A stretch of DNA of 64,000 bases from CBDDKU01 sp965230375 (GCA_965230375.1 CBDDKU010000006.1:281048-345047), one strand, 5' to 3'; shown: positions 44,438-53,533, counted from the stretch's first letter. Notes: generated by a model from the sequence alone, not told the origin. Numbers and translations are program-made.

Positions 44438-44600
44438 CTGGCCAAACATGATGGTTGAAGATAGGAATTTGCAGTTGACTTTACCTGGAACAAGAATTGA
44501 GCCTTTCTAGGCAACTGTCCTTCTCTATTCTACCAACAAATATTTTCTGACTTGAGCAGACGAGCGACTCCGATTTTGATGGAGTAAACTAAAAGACGTA

Positions 44601-44621
44601 AAACCCGCACTTTGCGGGTTT
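44601..44621 (-). terminator. Terminator of the NmrA operon
   Basis: Arms AAACCCGCA and TGCGGGTTT pair perfectly around 3 nt. On the minus strand the stem's own T's and a following TA give a short U-rich end. It lies about 55 bp past the NmrA-like gene stop. Confidence 0.8.
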
Positions 44622-44677
44622 TACAATCAGATAGTGAAGCAAAATATTAAATATGGAAGTAGTTAAGGCTAAATTCA

Positions 44678-45517
44678 CTACTCCTGAACAACAGGTAAGT
44701 TCCAAACACCCGTCTGAGCTGTCTCTTCAGCATATTGGGCGAATGTTTTAGCTCTTCTACCAAGTATTTCTTCAATATCGTGCGAGATCACCTGATTTGC
44801 TGGATTGGCAAGAACATGGGTGAACAAGTACTCGATCAACCAAATCACATCACCTGGAATCTGAGCAGCTCGCATTCCGTCTAAATATGTATCGAGGCTA
44901 ATCTTGTGCAAATTCAATTCTTGATTTGTAGCTTCAGAAATCGTCCCCACAATTTTTTCGAATGTGATCAATTCCGGGCCAGTTACTTCCACAATTCTTC
45001 CGTTGTATGTATCATCCATTAATACTGTCGCGGCTACTTCGGCGATGTCTTCTGCATCGACAAATGGAATCAAGACATCTGACATCGGCAGGGCTACATC
45101 ACCACTCAGTATCGAGTCGAGGAAGAAGCTTTCGCTCCAATTTTGATTAAACCATGAAGCTCTCACAATGGTGTAGTCGATTCCTGAGTTGGCTACAATT
45201 TCCTCACAGGCTTCGGCTTCCGTTTCGCCTTTTCCCGATAGCAAAACCATCTTTTTGACGCCCATCTCTTTTGCCAGGTAAGTCAAACTGGTTATGGCTT
45301 CCTTGGCGCCAGGCACGGCAAGGTCGGGGTAGTAAGTGACATACATGCGTTCGATCCCGCTTAGGGCTTCGACCCAAGTCTGCTTGTCGTCCCAATCGAA
45401 TCCAGGCTTGGCATTTCGAGAGCCGATTCGCGGTTCAATTCCTTTTTTTTGAAGCTGCTTAACTACGCGGCTTCCCGTTTTTCCAGTTCCGCCGATTACA
45501 AGTGTGTTCGTTTTCAT
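44678..45517 (-). CDS. NmrA-like NAD(P)-binding oxidoreductase
   Basis: This 279-residue Rossmann protein starts with VIGGTGKTGSRVV, the GxxGxxG dinucleotide-binding turn of atypical SDRs. It has VKKMVLLSGKGE and DYTIVRASWFNQNW motifs of the NmrA/QOR2 group and no YxxxK triad. Such proteins act as NAD(P)-dependent redox sensors or quinone reductases. It is the last gene of an operon with a DUF1772 protein, a four-helix membrane protein and a heme-motif protein, and ends in a terminator. Confidence 0.9.
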   Translation of the reverse strand: MKTNTLVIGGTGKTGSRVVKQLQKKGIEPRIGSRNAKPGFDWDDKQTWVEALSGIERMYVTYYPDLAVPGAKEAITSLTYLAKEMGVKKMVLLSGKGETEAEACEEIVANSGIDYTIVRASWFNQNWSESFFLDSILSGDVALPMSDVLIPFVDAEDIAEVAATVLMDDTYNGRIVEVTGPELITFEKIVGTISEATNQELNLHKISLDTYLDGMRAAQIPGDVIWLIEYLFTHVLANPANQVISHDIEEILGRRAKTFAQYAEETAQTGVWNLPVVQE

Positions 45518-45529
45518 AATTATTTGTTT

Positions 45530-46015
45530 TTAAATTGATTTCTGAGTGAATATTGAAATGATTAAGAGTATGAATGAGACCAATCCAAATGTTGTTCTCA
45601 GGTTGTGCAATTGATTCCACTTTCCTTCGTACTGGATTCTGAACTCTCGAAGTTCTTCTAGGCTTAGTTTAGAGAGATCAATGGCTTCTAATGCGTTATT
45701 AAGTGGCACATTTCCGAATGCTGTTACGCCGAACGTACCGAACAAATAAACCGCTGCTGCCCCAAGAGAGAGCCAAAAGGCTGGCTTGGTGTGAAATTGG
45801 AAATAAGTGTTGAGGATCAAGGCGAGCAGACTCCCAAAGAATATGGTGAAGAATGCCGGATTCAGTATTTCGCGATTGATGCTTTGCATGACTTCGAGGT
45901 AGGTGAAGTCGCCTACTTTCTTGGTCCCGAGAATGACAGAGACAGACCAGGCGAAAAAGAAACCAGCCGAAAGTGCGCTCAAAACTGTGGTGGTAAATAG
46001 AACGGCAGTTTTCAT
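45530..46015 (-). CDS. DUF1772 (anthrone-oxygenase-like) membrane protein
   Basis: The 161-residue protein has four hydrophobic helices and matches the DUF1772 pattern: FFFAWSVSVILG near the N-terminus, NREILNPAFFTIFFGSL, NVPLNNALEAID, and a C-terminal NLRTTFGLVSFILLI. The family includes anthrone oxygenases and many uncharacterised bacterial members. It starts in a 4-bp ATGA overlap with the stop of the preceding gene and lies 12 bp before the NmrA-like gene, so it is in the operon. Confidence 0.88.
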   Translation of the reverse strand: MKTAVLFTTTVLSALSAGFFFAWSVSVILGTKKVGDFTYLEVMQSINREILNPAFFTIFFGSLLALILNTYFQFHTKPAFWLSLGAAAVYLFGTFGVTAFGNVPLNNALEAIDLSKLSLEELREFRIQYEGKWNQLHNLRTTFGLVSFILLIISIFTQKSI

Positions 46016-46401
46016 TGGGCTAGGTTTTTGGCATTACTATTCCCGACTAGAGATACCACGATAAAGAATTCGGCGACTATGATGTAAAACATGGGGTGGC
46101 CAAAGAATCCTGCATAACTACCCCCAGCCGGGATAATAAATAGGGGTACCGTGATAAGTGCATCGAGCAATGCTGCTACAAGTACAAATCGCATAGCGAG
46201 CATACTCGGTGCCATTTTACCACGGCGATAGAAGAGATAAGTACATAAGGCCGCACAGGGAATCACACCAGTGGCCAGTGCCAAATTGGCTTGAAGCTCT
46301 GGGCTGTCGAGTATAGGTAATGAATACGAGAGCAAGTAGATGCTGACTCCTAGTGTCCATGCCAAAACTGCCATGGCGATACTGAATAGTTGATTTTTCA
46401 T
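46012..46401 (-). CDS. Four-helix membrane protein in the NmrA operon
   Basis: This 129-residue protein has four membrane helices (about 5-27, 37-57, 65-90 and 98-120). A conserved-looking loop reads FYRRGKMAPSMLAMRF and another GGSYAGFFGHPMFY. I do not recognise the family with confidence. Its stop overlaps the DUF1772 ATG, and it starts 10 bp after the heme-motif gene. Confidence 0.7.
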   Translation of the reverse strand: MKNQLFSIAMAVLAWTLGVSIYLLSYSLPILDSPELQANLALATGVIPCAALCTYLFYRRGKMAPSMLAMRFVLVAALLDALITVPLFIIPAGGSYAGFFGHPMFYIIVAEFFIVVSLVGNSNAKNLAQ

Positions 46402-46411
46402 GATGGTTGGT

Positions 46412-46774
46412 TTAGATGGCGTCGAGCCAATTTTTGAGTGTGGAATATTCTTCTGGAGTAAGGGTGGTGCCTTCTAAAGGCATGCGCTTGAGCTCAAAGA
46501 CTTGCTTTTTGATCTTCTCAGCGCGTCGCTCCATGTTTTTCATATTGAAAACCATGAATGGATTGCGCTTTTTGTGACAGGTGTTGCACTTCAGTTTTAA
46601 GATAGAGTAGGCTTGCTCCTGCAAATCGGTCTCAGAAACTGAGAAGGGTCGTTCAACCTGTTCTTCAAGATTTTCCGAATAGGAATGAGAGCTTGATGAA
46701 AGTGAGAAGAACAAAATGGCCAGGGAAATTGGGATCCAAATTCCCGCTTTTCTTGGTGTCGTTTTTTTGGTCAT
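46412..46774 (-). CDS. Small exported protein with a c-type heme motif
   Basis: From the ATG at 46774 the product is 120 residues. An upstream in-frame ATG at 46798 would add eight residues before the signal. It has a signal or anchor helix (WIPISLAILFFSLSSSS) and one CNTCH heme-attachment motif. A downstream FELKRMPLEGTTLTPEEY supplies a Met that could be the axial ligand, and NWLDAI resembles the end helix of cytochrome c domains. It is the first gene of the operon that continues with two membrane proteins and an NmrA-like oxidoreductase. It probably handles electrons at the envelope. Confidence 0.82.
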   Translation of the reverse strand: MTKKTTPRKAGIWIPISLAILFFSLSSSSHSYSENLEEQVERPFSVSETDLQEQAYSILKLKCNTCHKKRNPFMVFNMKNMERRAEKIKKQVFELKRMPLEGTTLTPEEYSTLKNWLDAI

Positions 46775-46863
46775 GATTCTTGATTTGAATGATGACACAA
46801 AACTAGGGCCACTGTTATCCAGCGACTTATTCGAAAAGAATTCTGATTTATTCGAAAGGGATT

Positions 46864-47715
46864 TTAAACCTGGCTGGGTCTATACCCAAACTTTTTTTCG
46901 AAGGCATTCGAAAACGATCCAAGGCTATCGTAGCCCACGGCCCAAGCCGCTTCCTGAATGGTCTTTTCTTCTTTTTTGATGAGGTCGTAGGCTTTCTTGA
47001 GCCTTTCGTTTTGAAGATACTTGAAAACGGGTACTCCAAACTGAGCTTTGAAATCGCGTTTCAATTTATTGGTATTGGTTCCCACCTGATGTGCCAGTTC
47101 GGTTAGAGTTGGTGGGCTCTCTAGGTCGGAAAGTAAAATTTCGTGAGCTAAATGCATTTGTTTGAGCTGAGTGGAATCCAAGCCCGCTGATTTCTGACTA
47201 GCCAGATACCCGAAATAATGCGAAAGCAAAGCTGTCATATGACTTCTGTAGAACATCATTTTCAGCTCACCTTCATGAGAGTTATTAAAGATTTGGTCAA
47301 CCAGGACATACATTTCAGGTGTCATGTGAAATACTGGACCTTCCACATAGTGGTCTTTCGGGTGTACTAGTTGATCGAGAAATTTTTCCATAAACACCCC
47401 TTCACCATTCGGTAATTTATCCAAGTTTCGAATGGTGGTGGCGATAACAAGGCATTGCAGCGGCTTGTCAGCTGAAACGCTGTGAGCAAATTCCACTTGT
47501 TCATCTGCATAGAAAGACAAGACCATACCTTTGGTGTGGTGAAATTCCTTTAACTTATCCTTGTATTTTACATTCAGCCCGACATCACCTGCACCATAGA
47601 ATGCAAGGGCAATAACGGGCTCATCAAAGAAACACGAATCGATTAAGACCTTATCGGTTTGGGCTTCCTCCAAAAGAATAGTGCAATCGTTGATGTCAAT
47701 TATCTCTCGATTCAT
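46864..47715 (-). CDS. AraC-family transcriptional regulator
   Basis: The 283-residue protein has a C-terminal AraC domain with PPTLTELAHQVGTNTNKLKR (HTH 1), AAWAVGYDSLGSFSNAFEK (HTH 2) and the FGYRPSQ ending. The N-terminal 180 residues are a cupin-like ligand region with no clear family. It lies 89 bp upstream of the heme-motif operon on the same strand, so it may regulate that operon or be transcribed with it. The ligand is unknown. Confidence 0.9.
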   Translation of the reverse strand: MNREIIDINDCTILLEEAQTDKVLIDSCFFDEPVIALAFYGAGDVGLNVKYKDKLKEFHHTKGMVLSFYADEQVEFAHSVSADKPLQCLVIATTIRNLDKLPNGEGVFMEKFLDQLVHPKDHYVEGPVFHMTPEMYVLVDQIFNNSHEGELKMMFYRSHMTALLSHYFGYLASQKSAGLDSTQLKQMHLAHEILLSDLESPPTLTELAHQVGTNTNKLKRDFKAQFGVPVFKYLQNERLKKAYDLIKKEEKTIQEAAWAVGYDSLGSFSNAFEKKFGYRPSQV

Positions 47716-47735
47716 TGCTGAACAATAATACGACC

Positions 47736-48119
47736 TTAATCAAGGTTGGATCCAACCAACGCTTTAAACCCACCGTAAACCATCCGCCTGGCGTCGAAGA
47801 TCATGCGATTGGGATCGGTAAGCGGTCCTACCAACTTACCCATTCTGGGATCAAGGGGTACTTGTGTATTGGCTGCTTCCCTGGCTTTTTTTGATGGGAA
47901 TATGGCCCAGCCGAAGACTACCACTTCATCGGGCTTTAGATCGACCACGTCGGCAAAGGAGCGCATTCCTTCAAAGCTTAAGTCATCACCAACAAACTCA
48001 AAATAAGCTGTGGCACCGTATTCTTTCCAGATTTCACCCACTTGCTCAGCGACTTCGCGGTAGGTGTCGAGATGCTGCCGCGCAATAGGAAGTAGAAATC
48101 CATCAATGTAGTTAGCCAT
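47736..48119 (-). CDS. DUF1428 domain protein
   Basis: This 127-residue soluble protein matches the DUF1428 (YbaA-like) pattern: YIDGFLLPIA at the start, YREVAEQVGEIWKEYGA, VVFGWAIFPSKKARE, and RMIFDARRMVYGGFKAL at the end. The fold is a ferredoxin-like alpha/beta dimer; function unknown. It starts 11 bp after a small membrane protein gene on the same strand, with the AraC gene 20 bp downstream, so these may share a transcript. Confidence 0.92.
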   Translation of the reverse strand: MANYIDGFLLPIARQHLDTYREVAEQVGEIWKEYGATAYFEFVGDDLSFEGMRSFADVVDLKPDEVVVFGWAIFPSKKAREAANTQVPLDPRMGKLVGPLTDPNRMIFDARRMVYGGFKALVGSNLD

Positions 48120-48130
48120 AATTCAGTGTT

Positions 48131-48379
48131 TTAGTTTATTCCTCGGTTCTTCAATTCGCTCTTGAGCAATTGGTACTTCTTTGGTTTCTTCAAAAAGACA
48201 TAGATCAAAAACAAGGGAATCAAAGTGACAAGCCCCCAGCCATTGGCCACAAGTCCGTATGCGACTATCCCGACCAAAAATCCAATAAAGAAGGCATCGA
48301 TGATGGGAGAGGGCTTATTGTTTCTTGCTACTTCAAGAAGTTCTTCGTCGCTCAGTTTGGCTAGCTCTTCACGGTTCAT
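48131..48379 (-). CDS. Small two-helix membrane protein
   Basis: The 82-residue protein has an acidic helical N-terminus (ELAKLSDEELLEVARNN) and two membrane helices (about 28-46 and 48-64), ending in basic residues. Similar small proteins are frequent in Bacteroidota, but I know no function. It sits between an SDR gene and DUF1428 on the same strand. Confidence 0.75.
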   Translation of the reverse strand: MNREELAKLSDEELLEVARNNKPSPIIDAFFIGFLVGIVAYGLVANGWGLVTLIPLFLIYVFLKKPKKYQLLKSELKNRGIN

Positions 48380-48405
48380 GATCGCTAAATTCTAATTTGG
48401 TTAGC

Positions 48406-48999
48406 CTATTTAAATCGATATATCTCTCCCGACTTACCTTCTTCGATAGCCTGCTTGTAGAGCATAGCAAATTCAATGGCCGGAATTCCCGAAGCCGAAT
48501 CCATTCCCATTTGCTCCATAGTCTCTTTGGCAAACGAAGGGCTGACGGCATTGATCTTTATGTCTTTTGCTTCGAAAGCAACGCCGCGCACAAAAGCCTC
48601 GAGTCCAGCGTTGATCACGCCATACGACAAACCACCTTCGACGGGGTGTTGAGCCAAAATCCCAGAAGAAAGCACAAAACTAGCTCCCGGGTTCGCGTAT
48701 TTGCGCCCGATAATCACCAGATTCACTTGTCCCATCAGTTTGCTGTTTAAACCGTCATGAAAGTCCTGTATGCTGTGCTGATCAAGGCTACCCCACTTTC
48801 CATATCCGCTCGTGGCAATAAGGGCATCAAAGCCACCTATTTGCGAAAGGGTTTCATCTACCGCCTTCGCATCCGCCATATCCATTTTATAATCGCCACT
48901 CGACCGGTTGATAGTCACGATCTCGTAATTCTCACTCAATACTTTCTCAACCTTCGAGCCTATAACTCCCTTCGAGCCTACTATAACTACTTTTTTCAT
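48406..48999 (-). CDS. Short-chain dehydrogenase/reductase without the YxxxK lysine
   Basis: This 197-residue Rossmann protein opens with VVIVGSKGVIGSKVEKVL (GxxGxxG-like turn). It has DALIATSGYGKWG, SFVLSSGILA and YGVINAGLEAFVRG. In classical SDRs the active-site Tyr is followed three residues later by Lys; here the segment reads YGVIN, with Asn at that place, so normal alcohol dehydrogenase chemistry is doubtful. The group with NAGLE/NGALE after the Tyr region is known among short SDRs of uncertain function. Its ATG overlaps the stop of the adenylate-cyclase gene (ATGA), indicating translational coupling. Confidence 0.88.
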   Translation of the reverse strand: MKKVVIVGSKGVIGSKVEKVLSENYEIVTINRSSGDYKMDMADAKAVDETLSQIGGFDALIATSGYGKWGSLDQHSIQDFHDGLNSKLMGQVNLVIIGRKYANPGASFVLSSGILAQHPVEGGLSYGVINAGLEAFVRGVAFEAKDIKINAVSPSFAKETMEQMGMDSASGIPAIEFAMLYKQAIEEGKSGEIYRFK

Positions 49000-51050
49000 G
49001 TTGTTGACGTTTTTATCAAATTAACGAAAAACATTTCCAATTCTCCTTTGCCTTTCGCTTCGATTTTACCCCTGCTTTGGAAGGTGAATTGCTCATCTTC
49101 TTTTATCAAATCATAGGTGCTTTGGCTGATGTTAACCTGACCTATTTGTCCGGAACTTTCCATCCTGCTCGCCGTGTTGACAGTGTCGCCCCAGATGTCG
49201 TATTGAAATTTCTTAACTCCAACAATCCCCGCTACTACTGGGCCTGTGTGTATTCCTACACGCATATCGAAGGCGGGTAAGCTATCGGCAGTTCGAATTG
49301 CTTTTCTGTCGATCATAAACTGCTGCATTTCCAAGGCGGCTCTTACGACATCTCGCGGTTCTGATGTACGCGGGATGTGCAGCCCACCTGCTGCCATGTA
49401 CGCATCACCTATCGTTTTTATCTTCTCGAGTTTGTGTCGTGTGATGATTTCGTCAAAGGCTTCAAAACAGGTGTTGATTTCACTTACCAAATCTTTGGCA
49501 GATAGCTTGGCGGCAGTTTGGGTAAACTCAACGAAATCGGTAAACAAAACGGTGACGTTTTCGAAATCTCTCGCTTCACTTTTACCGAGTGCTTTTAATT
49601 CTTCGGCAACTTCTGACGGAAGGATATTTAGGAGCAGCTCTTCGCTTCGCGCCCTTTCTTTCTCAATGGCCTTATTCTTTTCAGCTAGCGCTCTTTTCGT
49701 TCGCTTCTCATAGAAATACCGATTGGCTAAGCCAATAGCCAAAAGAAGAAGTAACACTCCAATCGCGATAAAGGTATTTCGAAGTGCTTTCTGATTTTGA
49801 ATGTCTAGATCTCTCAAAAGGATTTTTTGATTGAGCAATTCCTTCTCTCTCTGCTGCTGAGCTTCTTTAAATATGGCTACCTGCTCCATGGCAAGGTCTT
49901 TTTGCCTTGTATAACTCGAATCCTTCGCAAAAGCGAAATCTCTCATATATCTGAATGCTCTTGTGTCATTTCCGGTCTGGTGATAAGAGTCGGCCAGGTT
50001 CATGTTGATGTCTTGTACTTCATTAAAGTATCGCCCTTTTTCGAACCAGATCAAGGCATTTTCTAAAATGGGTATAGCTTCTTTGTACTCGCCTTGGTGG
50101 TGCGCCAAATAGCCCTTCATCAAGGTGCTGTATTCCACTCCGTACTCATCGTTGTTATCCATTGCCCAAGTCAAAGCTGAATCGATGTATGTTTCGGCTA
50201 ATGCATATTTCTTTTCCTTCATATAGGCTGTGGCCATGCCATTCGCCGCATTCACCGCGCTATAAGAGTTATCGGTTTCCCTGGCGTACCGAAGGGCTTT
50301 CTTATAAAAGTAAATGGCCGTGTCTATTCGAGCCAATTTGTAATAGGAGACTCCCAGATTCGTATAGTTATTGCAGAGCCTGTTTTTATTCTGGAAGGCC
50401 AGGTTCAGGATCATTGCCTTTTTGTAGTACCCAATCGCTTTTTCCTGGTAGCCAAGCTCGCTGTATCTCAAGCCGATGTTGTTGTACATCATGCTCATAC
50501 GAGCGCTGTCGTTGTGACTCTCGGCTATCTCTAGCGATTTGAGCGTGTACTCGAGTGATGATTCGAAAAGGCCCTTAAAAGAAAATACGATCCCAAGGTT
50601 GTTGTATATGTCGACCATAAGTTGCCCATCACCTGTCGTTTCACCAATGCTTTTTGCGATTTCGTAGAGGGTGATGGCCGAGTCAAGATCTCCACCTATC
50701 TCCACACAAATTCCCCACATATTGTATCCCCTTGCCTCTAGGCGATCATGTCCAGCTTTATTCGCCAGCCTTACCTGCTCCTGCGCGTAGAATTTGACGG
50801 TATCTCGATGCTGTGAATAGAGCCTGCCCTGAATGGAATTGAAATCGTTTAATGCAGCTGTGTCAGAAGGATTCTGTAGACAAACTCTGTATATACTATC
50901 AAGTTTTTGAACCGAGTCTTGTCCTGATGCAAACGGCGAAATAATAAGAGCTAATGAGAAAAGAAGTGCACTCCTAATGGAATACAAAGAAGCCTTTAAA
51001 CCAATTTTAGGTTTTGTAAAATAAGAGACCGAAATGGCGGGGTTTTTCAT
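48996..51050 (-). CDS. TPR-containing membrane class III adenylate cyclase
   Basis: From the ATG at 51050 the product is 684 residues; an upstream in-frame ATG at 51095 gives a less typical signal. The N-terminal half, after a signal or anchor near residue 35, holds tetratricopeptide repeats (DIYNNLGIVFSFKG, MMYNNIGLRYSELG, NNYTNLGVSYYKLA), as in periplasmic sensor domains. One membrane helix and a coiled coil (ALAEKNKAIEKERARSEELL) lead to the cyclase domain: VLFTDFVEFT (metal Asp), KIKTIGDAYM (metal Asp and adenine-specifying Lys), VGIHTGPVVAG and DIWGDTVNTASRM (Asp). The Lys/Asp pair argues for cAMP, not cGMP. It overlaps the SDR gene by 4 bp. It likely converts an envelope signal to cAMP. 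Confidence 0.93.
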   Translation of the reverse strand: MKNPAISVSYFTKPKIGLKASLYSIRSALLFSLALIISPFASGQDSVQKLDSIYRVCLQNPSDTAALNDFNSIQGRLYSQHRDTVKFYAQEQVRLANKAGHDRLEARGYNMWGICVEIGGDLDSAITLYEIAKSIGETTGDGQLMVDIYNNLGIVFSFKGLFESSLEYTLKSLEIAESHNDSARMSMMYNNIGLRYSELGYQEKAIGYYKKAMILNLAFQNKNRLCNNYTNLGVSYYKLARIDTAIYFYKKALRYARETDNSYSAVNAANGMATAYMKEKKYALAETYIDSALTWAMDNNDEYGVEYSTLMKGYLAHHQGEYKEAIPILENALIWFEKGRYFNEVQDINMNLADSYHQTGNDTRAFRYMRDFAFAKDSSYTRQKDLAMEQVAIFKEAQQQREKELLNQKILLRDLDIQNQKALRNTFIAIGVLLLLLAIGLANRYFYEKRTKRALAEKNKAIEKERARSEELLLNILPSEVAEELKALGKSEARDFENVTVLFTDFVEFTQTAAKLSAKDLVSEINTCFEAFDEIITRHKLEKIKTIGDAYMAAGGLHIPRTSEPRDVVRAALEMQQFMIDRKAIRTADSLPAFDMRVGIHTGPVVAGIVGVKKFQYDIWGDTVNTASRMESSGQIGQVNISQSTYDLIKEDEQFTFQSRGKIEAKGKGELEMFFVNLIKTSTT

Positions 51051-51188
51051 GGCTAGTGAAGGGTTAGGTCGATGGGAAAGGAAGCAGTTTGGCATGAGTG
51101 ATGACTCGAGCCGGGCATACGCTCACCTTTATCCTTTATTGAACCCTTCCCAGAAATCCCTTGTGAAACTTCGGTCCAAACTAGGGTG

Positions 51189-51398
51189 TTATTTCCTGCT
51201 TTTCGGACACGTCCTTATCCCGAAAGGAGCGTATAGTGGGCAAAAGCTGACCATACTGGTTAGTACAAATACGGCTGCCAAAATGAGAAGTACAATGCCC
51301 AAAGTGCCTGTAATAACATTCGTGAAGTAAAGTGTTGCAACGATGGCAGCAATGATCACTCTGATGATCCGATCTGCAGAACCCATGTTCTTTTTCAT
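51189..51398 (-). CDS. DUF2892 (YgaP-like) membrane protein
   Basis: This 69-residue protein has two membrane helices and the DUF2892 pattern: MGSADRIIRVIIAAIV at the start, TNVITGTLGIVLLILAAVF, then FCPLYAPFGIRTC with two Cys. The family accompanies rhodanese or sulfur/thiol proteins, although no partner is seen nearby. It is a single gene. Confidence 0.92.
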   Translation of the reverse strand: MKKNMGSADRIIRVIIAAIVATLYFTNVITGTLGIVLLILAAVFVLTSMVSFCPLYAPFGIRTCPKSRK

Positions 51399-51484
51399 GA
51401 CTAGTTGTTTAGGTTTTGATTGGTACTATGCTGACTGTAAGCTACAAAATACTGGTCACATATCGTGTATGATTGCGATGTGAA

Positions 51485-52111
51485 TTAAGTTCCAGTTTCT
51501 TTTCTGTCGGGTGTTTGAGTCGGCCCTGCGTCTCTACCTTTTGGATGATTGGCCTTGATGTTTTTCCCCGCTTTTTCGACGGTTTCTCTGATGCGTTTCT
51601 CTCGGGTCGAGTCTTGCTTGGCGGTTTTGATCCACTCCAAAATGCTGCGCTTTGAAGAATCTGGAAAACGCTCGAAGTATGTTCGGGCATCTGGGTTTGC
51701 GCTGAAAGCTATTTCTAAATCTTCTGGGATGATCAGGTTTTCGACATCATCCAGAAAGCTCCATGTTCCAGTTGATTTGGCCAATTCGACCATTCTCAAT
51801 CCCGGCTCGTGAATTCTTCCAGATTCAATCAGCCGATCGATACGCTCCTTGTTAATTCTTGACCAATTGCTCTTTGGTTTTCGGGGTGATATGCGGCACA
51901 TGGTCTTTTCCTCGTTGAGCTTTTTGGGAAGACTATCGATCCACCCAAAACACAGGAGTTCATCCACCATTTTATCGTAGGAGATATAGCTTTTTCCAAA
52001 GCCCTTTTTCCACTTCACCAACCACACACTTGTTTCACGGGCGTGATTCTCTTTGAGCCAACCACGTAGCTCAGCAGCGCTTTCAACAAAAACCTTTTCT
52101 AACTCGCCCAT
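51485..52111 (-). CDS. YdeI/OmpD-associated family protein
   Basis: The 208-residue soluble protein matches the YdeI/OmpD-associated family: ELRGWLKENHARETSVWLV, DELLCFGWIDSLPKKL, FSPRKPKSNWSRIN-like segment (here ISPRKPKSNWSRIN), and a C-terminal FPDSSKRSILEWIKTAK. Family members have roles reported in bacteriocin or peptide resistance, but their chemistry is unknown. It starts 4 bp after the DUF2254 gene stop on the same strand, so the two are probably co-transcribed. Confidence 0.92.
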   Translation of the reverse strand: MGELEKVFVESAAELRGWLKENHARETSVWLVKWKKGFGKSYISYDKMVDELLCFGWIDSLPKKLNEEKTMCRISPRKPKSNWSRINKERIDRLIESGRIHEPGLRMVELAKSTGTWSFLDDVENLIIPEDLEIAFSANPDARTYFERFPDSSKRSILEWIKTAKQDSTREKRIRETVEKAGKNIKANHPKGRDAGPTQTPDRKETGT

Positions 52112-52115
52112 CTGG

Positions 52116-53426
52116 TTATTCGGGAATAATCTTCTTCGACCTTTCTTTCAAGTCTTGGAAGTCGTGCTCTTCCTTAATGGATTCCTTTCCAGTGTTCAAT
52201 ACCATCTGGGCGTGCTTAGCGACAGCTTTTTTGTGGGCGTCTTTCTCGACAAATCCATCGATGATAATGAGCGCATCCATCAATTTAATGATGACTGCCG
52301 GAATGCCAGCAGAAAACTGGCGAATCTGATTAAAGGCGGCGTCCAAAACACCTTCAAAATTGGTGATGCTGGCAATTACCCTGAGCTTTCCATCTTCGTC
52401 AAATCTGTGTTTTGACGGAAAAGTAACTTGTGTCAACCGACAAAGCGTTGTGGTCAGATTATCGATACAAGCTATCGCTGTGTAGGGGTCGTTAATTCCC
52501 GGGGAGAGCGCCCGCGCGGCTATTTCCACCATTTGATGAATGGAGAATTCAAGGTCTTGTTGGGCATTTTTAGTGTGCCCGAGTACAAATTGTTTTGAGA
52601 TTCGCTTGATCTGCTCATCTTCAATTTCTTCGTTGGTGTATAGGGTTCCAATTTCAATTCCTTCTACGAGAAAATTCCCCGGCCGGTGGTGGAGCTCGAT
52701 CAAACCACTGCAGTCGCATACCGCATCCATGATGGTGGCATTGTCGATATACTGTATGTAACCACTTTCCGTAGCCTTGATGACTTGAGTTTTCTGATAG
52801 CTCTTTTTGATTTCGACGGCATCGATTTCGTTTTCGCCTTCAGATTCTTCGCCCATATCTTCTGGAAAAAGGGTTTTGATCTGTTTTGAAATCAGCGATG
52901 AGATATCTGAGATGACTTTATCGGCCTGTATGCTCATGGCCATTTGATGGATGAATACGATAAGCAAAACGATATTAAACAGGGCCGCAAGAATCGCGAC
53001 GAAAATGGACAGGGTAGGTGTGAAGACATCGCCTTCTCCGTATTCAATCGCATTCAAAACCAAGAGACAGTACAGGTAAGTGGAGACGTAAGAACCGAGT
53101 ACCACCTGATTTAATCTCACGTACATAAAGTTGGAAATCAGTCTTGGGCCAAACTGAGAAGATGCTAGGGTAAGGACTACCAGGGTGACTGAAAAAACCG
53201 TTCCCGCTACGCCGATCATGGTTCCCGAAAGCGTGGAAAGAATGCTACGGGCAGAGTCAGCATTACTCACAAAAATAAAACGACCAACCCCGTCTTTCGG
53301 AAGGTCAATAGCATGATCGAGAATAATGAGCCCCACGGCCAGAAATATGGAAAAGCAAATGATAAGCGCCGGTACAAACCAAAAGGTAGCCAAGAGCTTG
53401 TTTAAGAAGAATCTTATTTTTTCCAT
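52116..53426 (-). CDS. DUF2254 membrane protein
   Basis: This 436-residue protein has four N-terminal membrane helices (about 14-36, 60-90, 105-125, 135-160) and a soluble C-terminal half. Characteristic DUF2254 segments are STLSGTMIGVAGTVFSVTLV, SSQFGPRLISNFM and the soluble-region motif ALSPGINDPYTAIACIDNL. Function is unknown; the last motif is the most conserved part of the family and may bind a ligand. It is upstream of the YdeI-like gene on the same strand. Confidence 0.93.
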   Translation of the reverse strand: MEKIRFFLNKLLATFWFVPALIICFSIFLAVGLIILDHAIDLPKDGVGRFIFVSNADSARSILSTLSGTMIGVAGTVFSVTLVVLTLASSQFGPRLISNFMYVRLNQVVLGSYVSTYLYCLLVLNAIEYGEGDVFTPTLSIFVAILAALFNIVLLIVFIHQMAMSIQADKVISDISSLISKQIKTLFPEDMGEESEGENEIDAVEIKKSYQKTQVIKATESGYIQYIDNATIMDAVCDCSGLIELHHRPGNFLVEGIEIGTLYTNEEIEDEQIKRISKQFVLGHTKNAQQDLEFSIHQMVEIAARALSPGINDPYTAIACIDNLTTTLCRLTQVTFPSKHRFDEDGKLRVIASITNFEGVLDAAFNQIRQFSAGIPAVIIKLMDALIIIDGFVEKDAHKKAVAKHAQMVLNTGKESIKEEHDFQDLKERSKKIIPE

Positions 53427-53533
53427 ATAAGGTCTGTTTCTGGGTTCAAAAATTACGCCATTAATATTGCTTCAAAACTGAATATTAGAATTTCTTCAAC
53501 TGCTTAAAATTTCATGATGAGCTAATTCGAGAA

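Noticed and set aside
49246..49713. 155-codon plus-strand open frame opposite the adenylate cyclase
   Set aside because: It is antisense to the catalytic domain with all motifs intact; it is Ser/Ala-rich as expected of a shadow frame.
50162..50542. 126-codon plus-strand open frame opposite the TPR region
   Set aside because: The Cys/Ser/Tyr-rich composition is an antisense by-product of TPR codons; no start signal or homology is apparent.
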